Below, piece by piece: positions 37,723 to 47,650 of a DNA stretch of 59,640 nucleotides. The stretch spans positions 1-59,640 of the forward strand of contig NZ_QCYH01000014.1 in NCBI RefSeq assembly GCF_003072125.1. Reading direction: 5' to 3'. The notes beneath the pieces are model-generated. The model saw only the letters and a list, made by a program, of their open reading frames with translations. It was not told where the DNA came from and searched no databases. A program made the translations under genes and the position numbers. The DNA is from Pelagivirga sediminicola (lineage in GTDB: Bacteria; Pseudomonadota; Alphaproteobacteria; Rhodobacterales; Rhodobacteraceae). Position 1 is the first letter of the stretch, and every line of letters begins with the position of its first letter.

Positions 37723-39356
37723 CGCCGACGATCGAAGCTGACACCGTCCTGAGCGGCGGAAGGATCTGGTTGGGCAAAGGGCTCGGCTTTGCCGAGGCGG
37801 CGGCGCTTTGGGGTGGCCGCGTTCTGGCCACGGGCACCGCGGCAGAGATCTCGCCGTTGATCGGGGCCGAAACGCGCGTGATCGATCTGAAGGGCCGCTT
37901 GGCAACGCCGGGGCTGAATGACGCCCACATGCATCTGATCCCCTATGGCACCGCAATGGCCGAAGTCGATCTGCGGCCCGCTGCGGCCCCTACGCTGAAG
38001 GCATTGCTGGATGCCGTGCGCCGGAACGCTGCCGAAAAGCCAAAGGGCGAGTGGGTGATCGGGCGCGGCTATGACCATTTCAAGCTTGATACAAAACGCC
38101 ATCCCAGCCGCGAGGAACTGGACGAGGCGGCCCCCGATCATCCGGTGTATATCGTGCGCACCGACGGGCATCTGGCGGTTGCAAATTCGCTGGCCCTGAA
38201 AATGGCCGGGATCGACGAAAGCACGCAGTCGCCCAAAGGTGGATTGATCGAGAAGAAGGATGGCAAGCTGACCGGCCTTCTGGCGGAAACCGGGCGCGAA
38301 AAGCTGATGGCGGTCCTTCCCGATGCCAGCGTCGAAGACCTTGTCACCTCCATCGAGCGGGCGGGCGCCGATCTTTTGTCCTACGGCATAACCTCCTGCA
38401 TGGAAGCGGCTGTCGGCATCCGCGACGGCTGGACCGAGATGCTGGCCTATCAGAAGGCCCATCGCGAGGGGCGGCTGCCGCTGCGGGTCTATGCGGTGCT
38501 GATGGGCGACAAGGGCAACAGTGTTCTGCCCGAGGCGATGGCCGCGGGCATGGTCTCGGGCGGCGGCAATGACATGTTCCGCATCGGGCCGGTCAAGATC
38601 TTCACCGATGGCAGTGCCGGCGGGCGAACGGCCGCGATGACAAAGCCGTATATGAACGGCGATGCGGATGATACCGGCCTGCTTTTGCTGACGGATAACG
38701 AGCTGACCTCGATGGTGGCCGACATCCACAAGCAGGGCTACCGCCTGGCCGTTCACGCCATCGGCGATGCGGCGATCGAGCAGATCCTGAAAGCGACCGA
38801 AGCGGCCCTGGCCGACAATCCCGACCCGGACCGCCGTCACCGGATCGAGCATTGCGGATGGCTGCGCCCCGATCAGATGGAGCGCATGAAGAAGGCGCAT
38901 ATCCTGCCCGCGCCGCAGCCTGCGTTCCTGTATTACTTCGGCGATCTCTATCTGACCTTGCTGGAGCAAGAGCGCGTCGCCGCCAGCCACCCGATGCGGA
39001 CCTGGATCGATGCGGGCCTGCACCCGTCGGCCAGCACCGATTGCCCGGTGGTGGAGATCAACCCCTTTGCCAACATCTACACCATGGTCACGCGCAAGAC
39101 CGAGAATGGCACCGTTATCGGCGCCGATCAGGCGCTGAGCGTGGAAGAGGCCCTGCATGCCTGCACCTATGAAGGCGCCTACGGCTCGCATGAAGAGGAC
39201 ATCAAGGGGCGTCTGGTGCCCGGCCAGTTGGCGGATGTGGCGGTCTTCGACACCGACTTTTTCACTGTCCCTGCCGAAGATATCCTGAACACGCGCTGCG
39301 ACGTGGCCATCCTCGGCGGCAAGGTTGTCTACGAACGGGAGGGCGCAACGCCATGA
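37719..39356 (+). CDS. YtcJ-like amidohydrolase (Amidohydro_3)
   Basis: This encodes 545 residues of the amidohydrolase superfamily, YtcJ-like branch. Metal-site residues include His70 and His72 (LNDAHMHL), a GPVKIFTDGSAGG segment, HAIGDAA, RRHRIEHCG and STDCPVVEINPF with the catalytic Asp. These enzymes hydrolyse amide or N-acyl bonds of small molecules; the substrate is unknown. I prefer the ATG at 37719 to the GTG at 37710, because it is coupled to the leader frame. It overlaps the first permease gene by four bases, so hydrolase and importer are one operon. Confidence 0.85.
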   Translation: MTPTIEADTVLSGGRIWLGKGLGFAEAAALWGGRVLATGTAAEISPLIGAETRVIDLKGRLATPGLNDAHMHLIPYGTAMAEVDLRPAAAPTLKALLDAVRRNAAEKPKGEWVIGRGYDHFKLDTKRHPSREELDEAAPDHPVYIVRTDGHLAVANSLALKMAGIDESTQSPKGGLIEKKDGKLTGLLAETGREKLMAVLPDASVEDLVTSIERAGADLLSYGITSCMEAAVGIRDGWTEMLAYQKAHREGRLPLRVYAVLMGDKGNSVLPEAMAAGMVSGGGNDMFRIGPVKIFTDGSAGGRTAAMTKPYMNGDADDTGLLLLTDNELTSMVADIHKQGYRLAVHAIGDAAIEQILKATEAALADNPDPDRRHRIEHCGWLRPDQMERMKKAHILPAPQPAFLYYFGDLYLTLLEQERVAASHPMRTWIDAGLHPSASTDCPVVEINPFANIYTMVTRKTENGTVIGADQALSVEEALHACTYEGAYGSHEEDIKGRLVPGQLADVAVFDTDFFTVPAEDILNTRCDVAILGGKVVYEREGATP

Positions 39357-40294
39357 TGGCGCAGATCACCCGGCGGTTGCTGATTTCGATCCCGGTATTG
39401 CTGGGCGTGCTGCTGCTCGGGTTCGGGTTGTTGATCCTGGTGCCGGGGGATCCCGCAACGGTGCTGGCCGGGCCGATGGCCACGCCCGAAGTCATTGCCA
39501 AGATCCGCACCGATATGGGCCTGGACGAGCCTTTGGCCGTTCAGTTCGGACATTACCTGCTGCGCATGGCGCATGGCGATCTGGGCCGCTCGCTGATTTC
39601 GAACAAGACTGTCGTGTCAGAGCTTCTGGCGGCCATCGGCCCGACCGCCGAGCTGATGTTTGCGTCCCTGATCTGGTCGGTTCCGGTCGCCATCGGGCTG
39701 GGCACGCTGGCGGCGGTTCTGCGTGGCAGCCTTCTGGACCGTGCGATCATGGCCATCTCGGTTGCCGGGGTGTCGCTGCCGATTTTCTTCATCGGCCTGA
39801 TGATGATCCACTTTGTCGGCGTGAAATGGCAGCTGCTTCCGTTTCTGGGACGGGGCGGCCCCCTTTGGACGGTCGAGGGCCTGAGGCACATCATCCTGCC
39901 GGCCGTGTCCTTGGGGATGATCCTGGTCGGGCCGGTGGCACGGATGACGCGAACATCGGTGCTCGAAGTGCTCAAGCTTGACCATGTGCGCACCGCACGG
40001 GCCAAGGGATTGTCCGAAACGAGCATCATCCTGCGCCACGGCTTGCGCAATGCGCTGATCCCTGTGGTGACGCTGATCGGCTTGCAGGCCGGTTATCTGC
40101 TGGGCGGCGCCGTGGTCACGGAAAGCATCTTTTCCTATCCCGGCATCGGTCGGCTGGCGGTGGGCGCGATCCTGTCGAGCGATTTTCCACTGGCCCAAGG
40201 CACGATCATGATCCTCGCCCTGGCGTTCATCCTGATCAACATGACGGTTGATATCCTCTATGCCCTGCTAGACCCGAGGATGCAGACACAATGA
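39353..40294 (+). CDS. ABC transporter permease, DppB/OppB family
   Basis: This encodes 313 residues with six helices. The start MMAQITRRLLISIPVLLGV and the segment GDLGRSLISNKTVV are typical of DppB-like permeases, and the inner-membrane permease loop is seen as HVRTARAKGLSETSIILRHG. It forms the channel of a peptide or opine type importer together with the next gene, which it overlaps by four bases. Confidence 0.92.
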   Translation: MMAQITRRLLISIPVLLGVLLLGFGLLILVPGDPATVLAGPMATPEVIAKIRTDMGLDEPLAVQFGHYLLRMAHGDLGRSLISNKTVVSELLAAIGPTAELMFASLIWSVPVAIGLGTLAAVLRGSLLDRAIMAISVAGVSLPIFFIGLMMIHFVGVKWQLLPFLGRGGPLWTVEGLRHIILPAVSLGMILVGPVARMTRTSVLEVLKLDHVRTARAKGLSETSIILRHGLRNALIPVVTLIGLQAGYLLGGAVVTESIFSYPGIGRLAVGAILSSDFPLAQGTIMILALAFILINMTVDILYALLDPRMQTQ

Positions 40295-41184
40295 CCAGCA
40301 TCGACGCCGCAGCGGCAGTGGACGAACAGGCACCGCCGGCAATTCAGCCCTGGTGGTCGCGGCTCATGCGGGATCCGATCGCGCTCTTTGCGACGGCCGT
40401 CCTGCTGGCGATCATCATATGCGCCATCGCCGCCCCGCTCATTTCCCCCCATGATCCGTTCGCCACATCCCGCGCGGTGATGAAACCGCCGATCTGGAAT
40501 GCCGGCGGCAGCTGGGACCATATCCTGGGGACGGACGGGCAGGGCCGGGATATGCTGAGCCGTCTTTTTTACGGAACGCGCCTGACGCTGATCATCGGCG
40601 TGGTCAGCGTGGGGCTGGGCGGAACTTTCGGCTCCTTCATAGGGCTGCTTGCGGCCTTCTACCCAAAGCTTGAGCCGTGGGTGATGCGCCTTGTCGACGT
40701 GATGCTGAGCTTTCCGGCGATCCTTCTGGGCCTTGCGCTGGTTGCGGTTTTGGGATCGGGCGTCACGCCCGTTGTCATCGCCTTGGCCATCGCGTCGATC
40801 CCCGATACCGCGCGCATTGCCCGCTCCATCGCGGTGAGTGTGATGAAGCAGGAGTTCATCGAGGCGGGCCGCGCGGTCGGCCTGTCCGATATCGCGCTGT
40901 TCACGCGCTACCTTCTGCGCAACTGCATATCGTCGATCATGATCTTCATGAGCCTGCGTTTCGGGCAGATCATCCTGATCGGCGCCGCGCTCAGCTTTCT
41001 GGGGCTGGGCGCAAGGCCGCCGACGGCGGAACTGGGCATGATGGCATCCCAAGGGCGCGATTTCCTGCTGTTCGCGCCGCATATCGCGGTGATCCCGTCG
41101 GTGATGATCTTCATCATCGTTCTGGCGACGAACGTTCTGGGGGATGCCTTGCGCGACGTTCTGGACCCGCGTTTGCGGTCATGA
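40291..41184 (+). CDS. ABC transporter permease, DppC/OppC family
   Basis: This encodes 297 residues with an N-terminal cytoplasmic tail and six helices. ISPHDPFATSRAVMKPPIWN followed by HILGTDGQGRDMLSRLFYGT is the DppC hallmark, and EAGRAVGLSDIALFTRYLL is the loop that contacts the ATPase. Second channel subunit of the importer; the binding protein gene starts 25 bases later. Confidence 0.92.
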   Translation: MTSIDAAAAVDEQAPPAIQPWWSRLMRDPIALFATAVLLAIIICAIAAPLISPHDPFATSRAVMKPPIWNAGGSWDHILGTDGQGRDMLSRLFYGTRLTLIIGVVSVGLGGTFGSFIGLLAAFYPKLEPWVMRLVDVMLSFPAILLGLALVAVLGSGVTPVVIALAIASIPDTARIARSIAVSVMKQEFIEAGRAVGLSDIALFTRYLLRNCISSIMIFMSLRFGQIILIGAALSFLGLGARPPTAELGMMASQGRDFLLFAPHIAVIPSVMIFIIVLATNVLGDALRDVLDPRLRS

Positions 41185-41209
41185 ATCCAACATAAACGGA
41201 GGAAGAAAA

Positions 41210-42784
41210 ATGAAAAAGATCCTGATGACGACGGCGGCTTTGGCGCTTGTCTCTGCACCGGCGCTGGCGGCGGGCGAAATCACCGTTGTGCGCGCGATTG
41301 ACGCCAACAACTACGATCCGCACAAATCCACGGCGCAGGCCAATGCCGAGATCATGTTCATGCTCGGCGATACGCTGGTGTCGCTGGCGCCCGACATGAA
41401 GACGATCGAGAGCGGGATCGCAAAGGAGTGGGAGGTCTCGGATGACGGGCTGACCTACACGTTCCGCCTGCATGACAATGTGCAGTTCTGCGACGGCAAG
41501 AAGCTGACCGCCGATGACGTGGTTTATTCGATCGAGCGCTGGATAGATCCCGAAACGAACTCGCCCGTCGCCTGGCGCGCGGGCGAGGTCGAAAGCGTGA
41601 CCGCAATCGATCCGTTCACCGTCGAATACAAGCTGAAAAGCCCGTTCTCCGAGCTTCTCTACCAACTGGCGCAAAGCTTTGGCACCATCATCGACAAGGA
41701 TACCGTCGAGGCACTGGGGCCCGATTTCGGTGTCGCCGGTTTCAACGGCACGGGCCCGTTCTGCTGGGTCGAGTGGACGCCGCGCGACAAGATGATCATG
41801 GACAAGCACGAGGCCTATACCTGGGGCGCGCCGTTCCACAAGAACACCGGCCCCGCCTCGCTGGACCGGATCACGTGGCAGATCGTGCCTGAGGAAAACA
41901 CCCGGACAGTCGCGGTGATGACCGGCCAGTCCGAAGTCTCGCCCTACATTCCGGTCATCGCGCTGAAGCAATTGGAGTCCGCTCCGGGTGTCGAAGTGGT
42001 GCGGTCCGATCTTGCCCCCTACACCTATTACATCGGCTTCAAGATCGACAAGGAGACGGTGTCGGATCCCGTCGTGCGCCGCGCGATCAACCTGGCGGTC
42101 GATCAGGAGGCGATGGCCGAGGACCTGTTCTTCGGCGAGGTGGAGCCAGCCTATAGCTATGTCACGCAGGACGCGCTGGACTGGAACCATGATCTTGACG
42201 ATACGCTTCTGAAGTATGACCCCGAAGCGGCCAAGAAGATGCTGGACGAGGCGGGCTGGGTTCCCGGCGACGACGGCGTGCGCGCCAAGGGCGGCGTGCG
42301 GCTTTCGCCGCTGATCTATACCTTTGCCGAGTCGACCTATGGAAAGCAGGTCGAGGCGGTGCAATCCTATCTGCGCGAGATCGGCATCGACCTGCAGATC
42401 GAATCCTTCGATGCGACCGTGGTCTGGGGCAAGCTCGCGACGCAGGAATTCGACATGTACACGATGGGCTATCCCTACGTTTCGTCCGGGGACGCGCTCA
42501 ACCTCTATTTCCGGTCCGAGAATATCCCCACGCCCAACCGCATGAACTGGAATGACGAGAAGACGGATGAGCTGCTGGATGCCGGCGCAGCCGCCACCGA
42601 CGACGCCGAGCGCGCGAAAAACTATGGCGAGGTTCTGAAGATGGTCCATGACGCCGCCGCGTGGCTGCCCTTGTACCATGACCCCATGGTCATTGTGCAA
42701 TCCACCGATCTGGAAACGATCACGCCGCACAACCTTTATGGTGCCGGTCTCTACAAGGGGCTTGACCTCAAATTCAAGGAGTGA
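41210..42784 (+). CDS. ABC transporter substrate-binding protein, family 5
   Basis: This encodes 524 residues with a signal peptide (about 1-20, cleaved after ALA) and the solute-binding family 5 fold used for peptides, opines and similar compounds. NYDPHKSTAQANAEIMFMLG and EWEVSDDGLTYTFRLHDNV are family segments. It follows GGAGGAAG, a strong ribosome binding site, in keeping with the high amounts needed for a periplasmic binder. A hairpin downstream may protect or terminate this part of the message. Confidence 0.92.
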   Translation: MKKILMTTAALALVSAPALAAGEITVVRAIDANNYDPHKSTAQANAEIMFMLGDTLVSLAPDMKTIESGIAKEWEVSDDGLTYTFRLHDNVQFCDGKKLTADDVVYSIERWIDPETNSPVAWRAGEVESVTAIDPFTVEYKLKSPFSELLYQLAQSFGTIIDKDTVEALGPDFGVAGFNGTGPFCWVEWTPRDKMIMDKHEAYTWGAPFHKNTGPASLDRITWQIVPEENTRTVAVMTGQSEVSPYIPVIALKQLESAPGVEVVRSDLAPYTYYIGFKIDKETVSDPVVRRAINLAVDQEAMAEDLFFGEVEPAYSYVTQDALDWNHDLDDTLLKYDPEAAKKMLDEAGWVPGDDGVRAKGGVRLSPLIYTFAESTYGKQVEAVQSYLREIGIDLQIESFDATVVWGKLATQEFDMYTMGYPYVSSGDALNLYFRSENIPTPNRMNWNDEKTDELLDAGAAATDDAERAKNYGEVLKMVHDAAAWLPLYHDPMVIVQSTDLETITPHNLYGAGLYKGLDLKFKE

Positions 42785-42800
42785 CGCGCCCTTGATATCC

Positions 42801-42826
42801 GGGCGGGCCGCGATGGCCCGCCCTTT
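42801..42826 (+). terminator. Hairpin between the binding-protein and second amidohydrolase genes
   Basis: GGGCGGGCC pairs perfectly with GGCCCGCCC over a five-base loop, followed by only three T. It may be a partial terminator or a 3' stabilising structure, allowing more binding protein than downstream enzyme and ATPases. Confidence 0.6.
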
Positions 42827-42854
42827 CCCGAGTCCCCCGGAATACGGAGTTGTC

Positions 42855-44288
42855 ATGTCTGTCACTGTGATCCGCAATGCGGCATGGATCGTCGCCTGGG
42901 ACAAGGCGGCGGAAGCGCACCGCTATGTGCAGGATGGCGATGTCGCGTTCGATGGCGACAGGATCGTGCATGTCGGCGGACGCTACGAAGGTCCGGCGGC
43001 GACCGAGATCGACGGGCGCGATCGGCTGGTGTCACCGGGATTGGTGAACATCCACTCGCACCCTTCTTCCGAGGCGATGAACAAGGGTTTTCTGGACGAG
43101 CTGGGCAGCCCCCGCCTGGGCATGTCGTCGCTTTACGAATTCATGCCCTTGTTCGGCCCCGATGACGAGGGGCGGCAGGCCTGCGCCGAGGTGACCTATT
43201 CGGAGCTTCTGCTGTCGGGCGTCACAACGCTGGTCGATCTGTCGCCGGCCTGGGATGGCTGGCTCGATACCTTTGCCGCATCGGGGCTGCGCGGCATCGC
43301 GGCGCCCATGTATCGCTCGGCCCGCTGGTTCACCGACAATGGACATGAGGTGAAATACGAATGGGACGAGGCGGCGGGCAGGGCCGCGATGGATGCGGCG
43401 CTCGATCTGGTCGACCGGGCAGGAAAACACCCCTCGGGGCGGCTGTCGGGCATGGTCTCGCCCAGCCAGATCGACACATGCACGCCCGAGCTGATCAGGG
43501 ACAGCTTCGCTGCTGCGCAGGATCGCGGAGTGCCGTTTCAGATCCATGCGGCGCAATCGGTGGTGGAGTTCACGGAGATCACGCGCCGCCATGGCATGAC
43601 GCCGCTGGAATGGCTGGACTCGCTTGGCGTGCTGCGGCCCGGCGCCATCATCGGGCATGCCATTTTCCTGAACGATTATGGCCATGTCTTCTGGCCCGAG
43701 GCCAATGATTTCAAGCTGTTGCAGGACAGTGGCGCGGCGGTGGCGCATTGCCCGACCGTATTCCAGCGGCGCGGCATCACCATGAACACCGTCGGCCGCT
43801 ACATTCGCGGCGGAATTCCCGTGGGCCTTGGCACTGACACCTACCCGCACAATATGCTGGAGGAGATGCGCAACGCGCTTTATCTTTCGCGGGTGGTGTC
43901 GCGAAATCCGTATGATCTGCGCACGCATGACATCTTTGATGCGGCAACGACGGGTGGTGCGGCGATCCTGGGCCGCGACGATATCGGCAGGCTTGAGGTG
44001 GGCGCCAAGGCCGATCTTTTCCTTGCCGACATCACAGCGCCCGCGATGATGCCCCTGCGCGATCCCTTGCGCTCGCTCATCTATGTCGCCGCCGAACGGG
44101 CGGTGCGCGATGTCTTTGTCGATGGCCGCCACGCGGTTGTCGCCGGCAAGGTTCAGGCCTTTGATCTGGAAGCGTCGCTGGAGCGTCTGCAACAGGCTCA
44201 GCGCCGCGCCGAAAAAGCGTTCCAGGGTCTGGACTATGCAAACCGCCAACATGATGAGGCATCTCCAATGGTCTATCCGTTCGCATGA
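42855..44288 (+). CDS. Amidohydrolase, chlorohydrolase/ATZ-TRZ-like family
   Basis: This encodes 477 residues of the amidohydrolase superfamily, cytosine deaminase/ATZ-TRZ branch. Metal ligands are His67 and His69 (NIHSHPSSE), His231, His268 ([10 protein letters not shown]) and Asp328 ([11 protein letters not shown]). The usual HxxE with a catalytic Glu is HAAQ here, with Gln234. The reaction could be hydrolysis of an amide, amine or halide on a small ring. The ATG at 42855 is chosen; the open frame extending upstream overlaps the binding-protein gene. It overlaps the ATPase gene by four bases. Confidence 0.85.
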   Translation: MSVTVIRNAAWIVAWDKAAEAHRYVQDGDVAFDGDRIVHVGGRYEGPAATEIDGRDRLVSPGLVNIHSHPSSEAMNKGFLDELGSPRLGMSSLYEFMPLFGPDDEGRQACAEVTYSELLLSGVTTLVDLSPAWDGWLDTFAASGLRGIAAPMYRSARWFTDNGHEVKYEWDEAAGRAAMDAALDLVDRAGKHPSGRLSGMVSPSQIDTCTPELIRDSFAAAQDRGVPFQIHAAQSVVEFTEITRRHGMTPLEWLDSLGVLRPGAIIGHAIFLNDYGHVFWPEANDFKLLQDSGAAVAHCPTVFQRRGITMNTVGRYIRGGIPVGLGTDTYPHNMLEEMRNALYLSRVVSRNPYDLRTHDIFDAATTGGAAILGRDDIGRLEVGAKADLFLADITAPAMMPLRDPLRSLIYVAAERAVRDVFVDGRHAVVAGKVQAFDLEASLERLQQAQRRAEKAFQGLDYANRQHDEASPMVYPFA

Positions 44289-45319
44289 CTACCGCAACCC
44301 TCCCAACCAGCGCTGCCGAGGCGCGCGGCAAGCAATCCGTCCCGTTCCTGGAAGTGCAGGATCTGGAAGTGGAGTTCCATGTCAGCGGCACGGTTCAGCG
44401 CGCCGTTCAGGGCGTCAGCTTCACGCTGGATAGGGGCCGAACGCTGGGCGTCGTGGGCGAATCGGGGTGCGGTAAAAGCGTGACCTCGCTTTCGATCATG
44501 CGGCTCGTGCCGCAACCGCCGGGCCGATACGCCGGCGGGCGCATCCTGCTGGAGGGCAAGGATCTTCTGCAGGTGCCGGAGGCCGAGATGCGCGCCCTGC
44601 GCGGCGGGCGGATCGGGATGATCTTTCAGGAGCCGATGACATCGCTCAACCCGGTCTATACCTGCGGCGCGCAGATCCGCGAAAGCCTGTCGGTCCATTC
44701 GGGGCTGAGCCGGGCCGCCGCGCGTGACCGGGCGGTGGAATTGCTGGATCTGGTGGGCCTGCCGTCGCCGAAACAGCGCGCGGACGATTATCCGCATCAG
44801 CTGAGCGGCGGTCAGCGCCAGCGGGTCATGATCGCGCTGGCCCTGGCCAACGATCCCGATCTGCTGATCGCGGACGAGCCGACCACGGCGCTGGACGTGA
44901 CGATCCAGGCACAGATACTGGATTTGATGGGCGACTTGCGCGAACGCACCGGGGCTGCCGTGATGCTGGTTACTCATGATCTGGGCGTGGTCGCGCAGAC
45001 ATGCGACGATGTCGTCGTCATGTATGCCGGCCGCGTGGTCGAGCGGGCGCCGACCAAAAGCCTCTTTGCCGATCCGCAGCACCCCTACACGATCGGCCTT
45101 ATGGCGGCGGTGCCCCGCATTGATGCGGCAATCGGGCGGCTGGCGACGATCCCCGGCGCGGTGCCGCCCCCGTGGAAGCGCATCACCGGCTGCCGCTTTG
45201 CGTCGCGTTGCCCTCTGGCAACCGAGCAGTGCCGGACGGAGGATCCGCCATTGCGCGAGCTTTCACCGGGCCACGGCGTGGCCTGCTGGCGCGCCCCTAT
45301 CGAGACGGTGATGTCATGA
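44285..45319 (+). CDS. ABC transporter ATP-binding protein, DppD family
   Basis: This encodes 344 residues. Walker A is GESGCGKS, the signature is [16 protein letters not shown], and Walker B is [13 protein letters not shown]. The C-terminal oligopeptide-transporter domain has the Cys-rich [15 protein letters not shown] seen in DppD proteins, some of which bind an Fe-S cluster there. One of two ATPases powering the importer; overlaps the next gene by four bases. Confidence 0.92.
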   Translation: MTTATLPTSAAEARGKQSVPFLEVQDLEVEFHVSGTVQRAVQGVSFTLDRGRTLGVVGESGCGKSVTSLSIMRLVPQPPGRYAGGRILLEGKDLLQVPEAEMRALRGGRIGMIFQEPMTSLNPVYTCGAQIRESLSVHSGLSRAAARDRAVELLDLVGLPSPKQRADDYPHQLSGGQRQRVMIALALANDPDLLIADEPTTALDVTIQAQILDLMGDLRERTGAAVMLVTHDLGVVAQTCDDVVVMYAGRVVERAPTKSLFADPQHPYTIGLMAAVPRIDAAIGRLATIPGAVPPPWKRITGCRFASRCPLATEQCRTEDPPLRELSPGHGVACWRAPIETVMS

Positions 45320-46380
45320 CGGCTATGCTCGAAGTTCGCGGACTGACCAAACATTTCTACATGCGCCGCGGTATTCTGCGGCGGATCGCCGGCACGGTGC
45401 AGGCGGCAAACGACATCAATTTCGACGTGAACGAGGGCGAGACGCTGGCCATCGTCGGCGAATCGGGCTGCGGCAAATCCACGATCGGGCGCACCTTGCT
45501 GGGATTGACACCCGCCACCGCCGGCACTGTCAGCCTTGACGGAGAGCAGGTCCTGACGCTGGACAAGACAGCCATGCGGTCGATGCGCAGGAAGATGCAG
45601 ATCATCTTTCAGGACCCCTACGGCTCGCTCAATCCGCGTATGACGGTGGCCGAGACGCTGGCAGAGCCCCTCTTGCTGCACGATCTGGCCACGCCCGCCG
45701 ACGTGTCGCAGAAGGTGGCCGAGCTGCTGGACATCTGCGGGCTTCAGCCTTGGCATGCCGGGCGATATCCGCACGAGTTTTCCGGGGGCCAGCGCCAGCG
45801 TGTCGGGATCGCCCGCGCATTGGCGACGCGGCCGCGCGTCATCGTCTGTGACGAGCCTGTGTCGGCCCTCGACGTCAGTGTCCAGGCGCAGATCATCAAC
45901 CTGCTGGAGGATCTGCAGCGCCAGTTCGGCATTGGCTATGTCTTCATCAGCCACGATCTGGCCGTCGTCCGGCACGTGGCGACGCGGGTCGCCGTCGTCT
46001 ATCTGGGCCGAATCGTCGAAGAAGCGCCCACCGCGGCCTTGTACGCGCAGCCGCGCCATCCTTACACGCTGAGCCTTATCAAGGCCGCGCCGCGCCCCGA
46101 TCCGTCGGTTGAACAGATCAGCGCGCCGGTTCAGGGCGATCTGCCAAGTGCGCTGAACCCGCCTTCGGGCTGTGCCTTTCATCCGCGCTGTCCGATGGCG
46201 CAGGACCGCTGCCGCAAGGAACGCCCCGAGCTGCGCCCCCTCGACGGCGGAAAGGTCGCCTGTCATTTTGCCGAGCAGATCCAGGAAGGCGGCTTTGGCG
46301 AGCCGACCCCGGTGCCACCGATGTTGCAACGGCGTCTGGATGTATTGGAGCGCGCAAGGGCGCAATCGGGCGCGGAGTAA
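45316..46380 (+). CDS. ABC transporter ATP-binding protein, DppF family
   Basis: This encodes 354 residues. Walker [10 protein letters not shown], signature [16 protein letters not shown] and Walker [14 protein letters not shown] are present, with the C-terminal [15 protein letters not shown] motif. Second ATPase of the importer. The ATG at 45316 overlaps the previous stop. It ends the operon; the phoR gene follows after 63 bases without an obvious terminator. Confidence 0.92.
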   Translation: MTAMLEVRGLTKHFYMRRGILRRIAGTVQAANDINFDVNEGETLAIVGESGCGKSTIGRTLLGLTPATAGTVSLDGEQVLTLDKTAMRSMRRKMQIIFQDPYGSLNPRMTVAETLAEPLLLHDLATPADVSQKVAELLDICGLQPWHAGRYPHEFSGGQRQRVGIARALATRPRVIVCDEPVSALDVSVQAQIINLLEDLQRQFGIGYVFISHDLAVVRHVATRVAVVYLGRIVEEAPTAALYAQPRHPYTLSLIKAAPRPDPSVEQISAPVQGDLPSALNPPSGCAFHPRCPMAQDRCRKERPELRPLDGGKVACHFAEQIQEGGFGEPTPVPPMLQRRLDVLERARAQSGAE

Positions 46381-46443
46381 GGTAGATGCCCGCCCCGGTG
46401 CTGTTGACCCGCGCGCCATGCGAAGACAACCAGAGCGAAAATC

Positions 46444-47499
46444 ATGCCCAACAATGACCTTGACGCGGCCCCGTCGGTTCAGGACCTGATTACAGCGTTT
46501 CCCTTGCCGACGCTGGTCATTGGGCGCGACGAAAAGATCGAACGCCTGAACGCCGCGGCTGGGACGCTGCTAGGTGAAAACTTGGTCGGGCGGCATTTCA
46601 CCACGGCGCTGCGTCATCCCGCGCTGGTTGACGCGGTCGAGCGTTGCCTGCGCGATCACACGCCAAGAGAAGTGTCCTATCAGGTCGTTGGCGGCGCGAA
46701 CGACGCATTCTATGACGTGCACCTTCAGCCGGTTGCAGCCAGCGCCCTGTTGTTACTCAGCTTTCAGAACGCCACGGATCTGGCCCATGCCGAAAAGATG
46801 CGCCGCGATTTTGTCGCCAATGTCAGCCACGAGTTGCGCACACCGCTCACCGCGCTGATGGGTTTCATCGAAACCTTGCGCAGCTCTGCGCGAGACGACG
46901 CCAAGGCACGCGACCGCTTTCTTGGCATCATGTCGGATGAGGCGGAGCGCATGAACCGGCTGGTCGGTAAACTATTGTCCCTCAGCCGGGTCGAAGCGGA
47001 TCAACATGTGCGCCCGACGACAGAACTCGACCTGCGGGTTGTCCTGCGAAGGGCGCAGGAAAATCTTGCGCAACTTGCGCGCGATGGTCGCGTGGACGTG
47101 CGGCTGGATTCGGGACAGGCGCCCTTGCAGGTGATCGGTGATGCCGATCAGTTGCTGCAGGTCTTTACCAACCTTTTGGAGAACGCCATCAAGTATGGCG
47201 GCAATGACCGGACCGTGGACATCATCACGCGGAAATCTGCGCATGATCCGGTTCTGCGCGGCCCCGCGATGGAAATCGTGATTGCCGATCAGGGGCCGGG
47301 CATAGACCCGATTCACCTGCCACGCCTGACCGAACGGTTCTACCGCGTTGACGGCCACCGCAGCCGCGAACTGGGCGGGACCGGCTTGGGCCTTGCCATC
47401 GTGAAACATATCCTCAATCGCCACCGCGGCCGGTTGAAGATTGCCAGCCAGCCGGGAAAGGGCGCGCAATTCATCGTTGTCCTGCCGCTTGACGCATGA
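46444..47499 (+). CDS. phoR: PhoR phosphate-sensing histidine kinase
   Basis: This encodes 351 residues: a PAS-like domain (about 10-110), then the H box VSHELRTPL with His129, an N box NLLENAIKYGG, and G boxes DQGPGI and GGTGLGLAIV. No membrane helix is predicted, which I recall as typical of alphaproteobacterial PhoR and suggests that it senses through PhoU and the Pst transporter. It precedes pstS on the same strand. Confidence 0.92.
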   Translation: MPNNDLDAAPSVQDLITAFPLPTLVIGRDEKIERLNAAAGTLLGENLVGRHFTTALRHPALVDAVERCLRDHTPREVSYQVVGGANDAFYDVHLQPVAASALLLLSFQNATDLAHAEKMRRDFVANVSHELRTPLTALMGFIETLRSSARDDAKARDRFLGIMSDEAERMNRLVGKLLSLSRVEADQHVRPTTELDLRVVLRRAQENLAQLARDGRVDVRLDSGQAPLQVIGDADQLLQVFTNLLENAIKYGGNDRTVDIITRKSAHDPVLRGPAMEIVIADQGPGIDPIHLPRLTERFYRVDGHRSRELGGTGLGLAIVKHILNRHRGRLKIASQPGKGAQFIVVLPLDA

Positions 47500-47541
47500 T
47501 GCGAAAGGACCTGCTCGCGCCAAACGCGGCGGGCGGCCGAT

Positions 47542-47570
47542 CTGTCATGAAACTGTAACATACCTGTCGC
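47542..47570 (+). promoter_or_regulatory. Pho box, three direct repeats
   Basis: CTGTCAT, CTGTAAC and CTGTCGC stand at 47542, 47553 and 47564, exactly 11 bases apart. This is the PhoB binding pattern of 7-base repeats with 4-base spacers, extended to three units. It lies 81 bases before the pstS start and should switch on pstSCAB-phoU-phoB under phosphate limitation. Confidence 0.85.
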
Positions 47571-47650
47571 AAAACCGAGACACCCGGCGCCGATAAGCGT
47601 GTCGGGATCATCAAGGGATGGTCCGTGATCCGGATTTGACAGGAGTTTTC

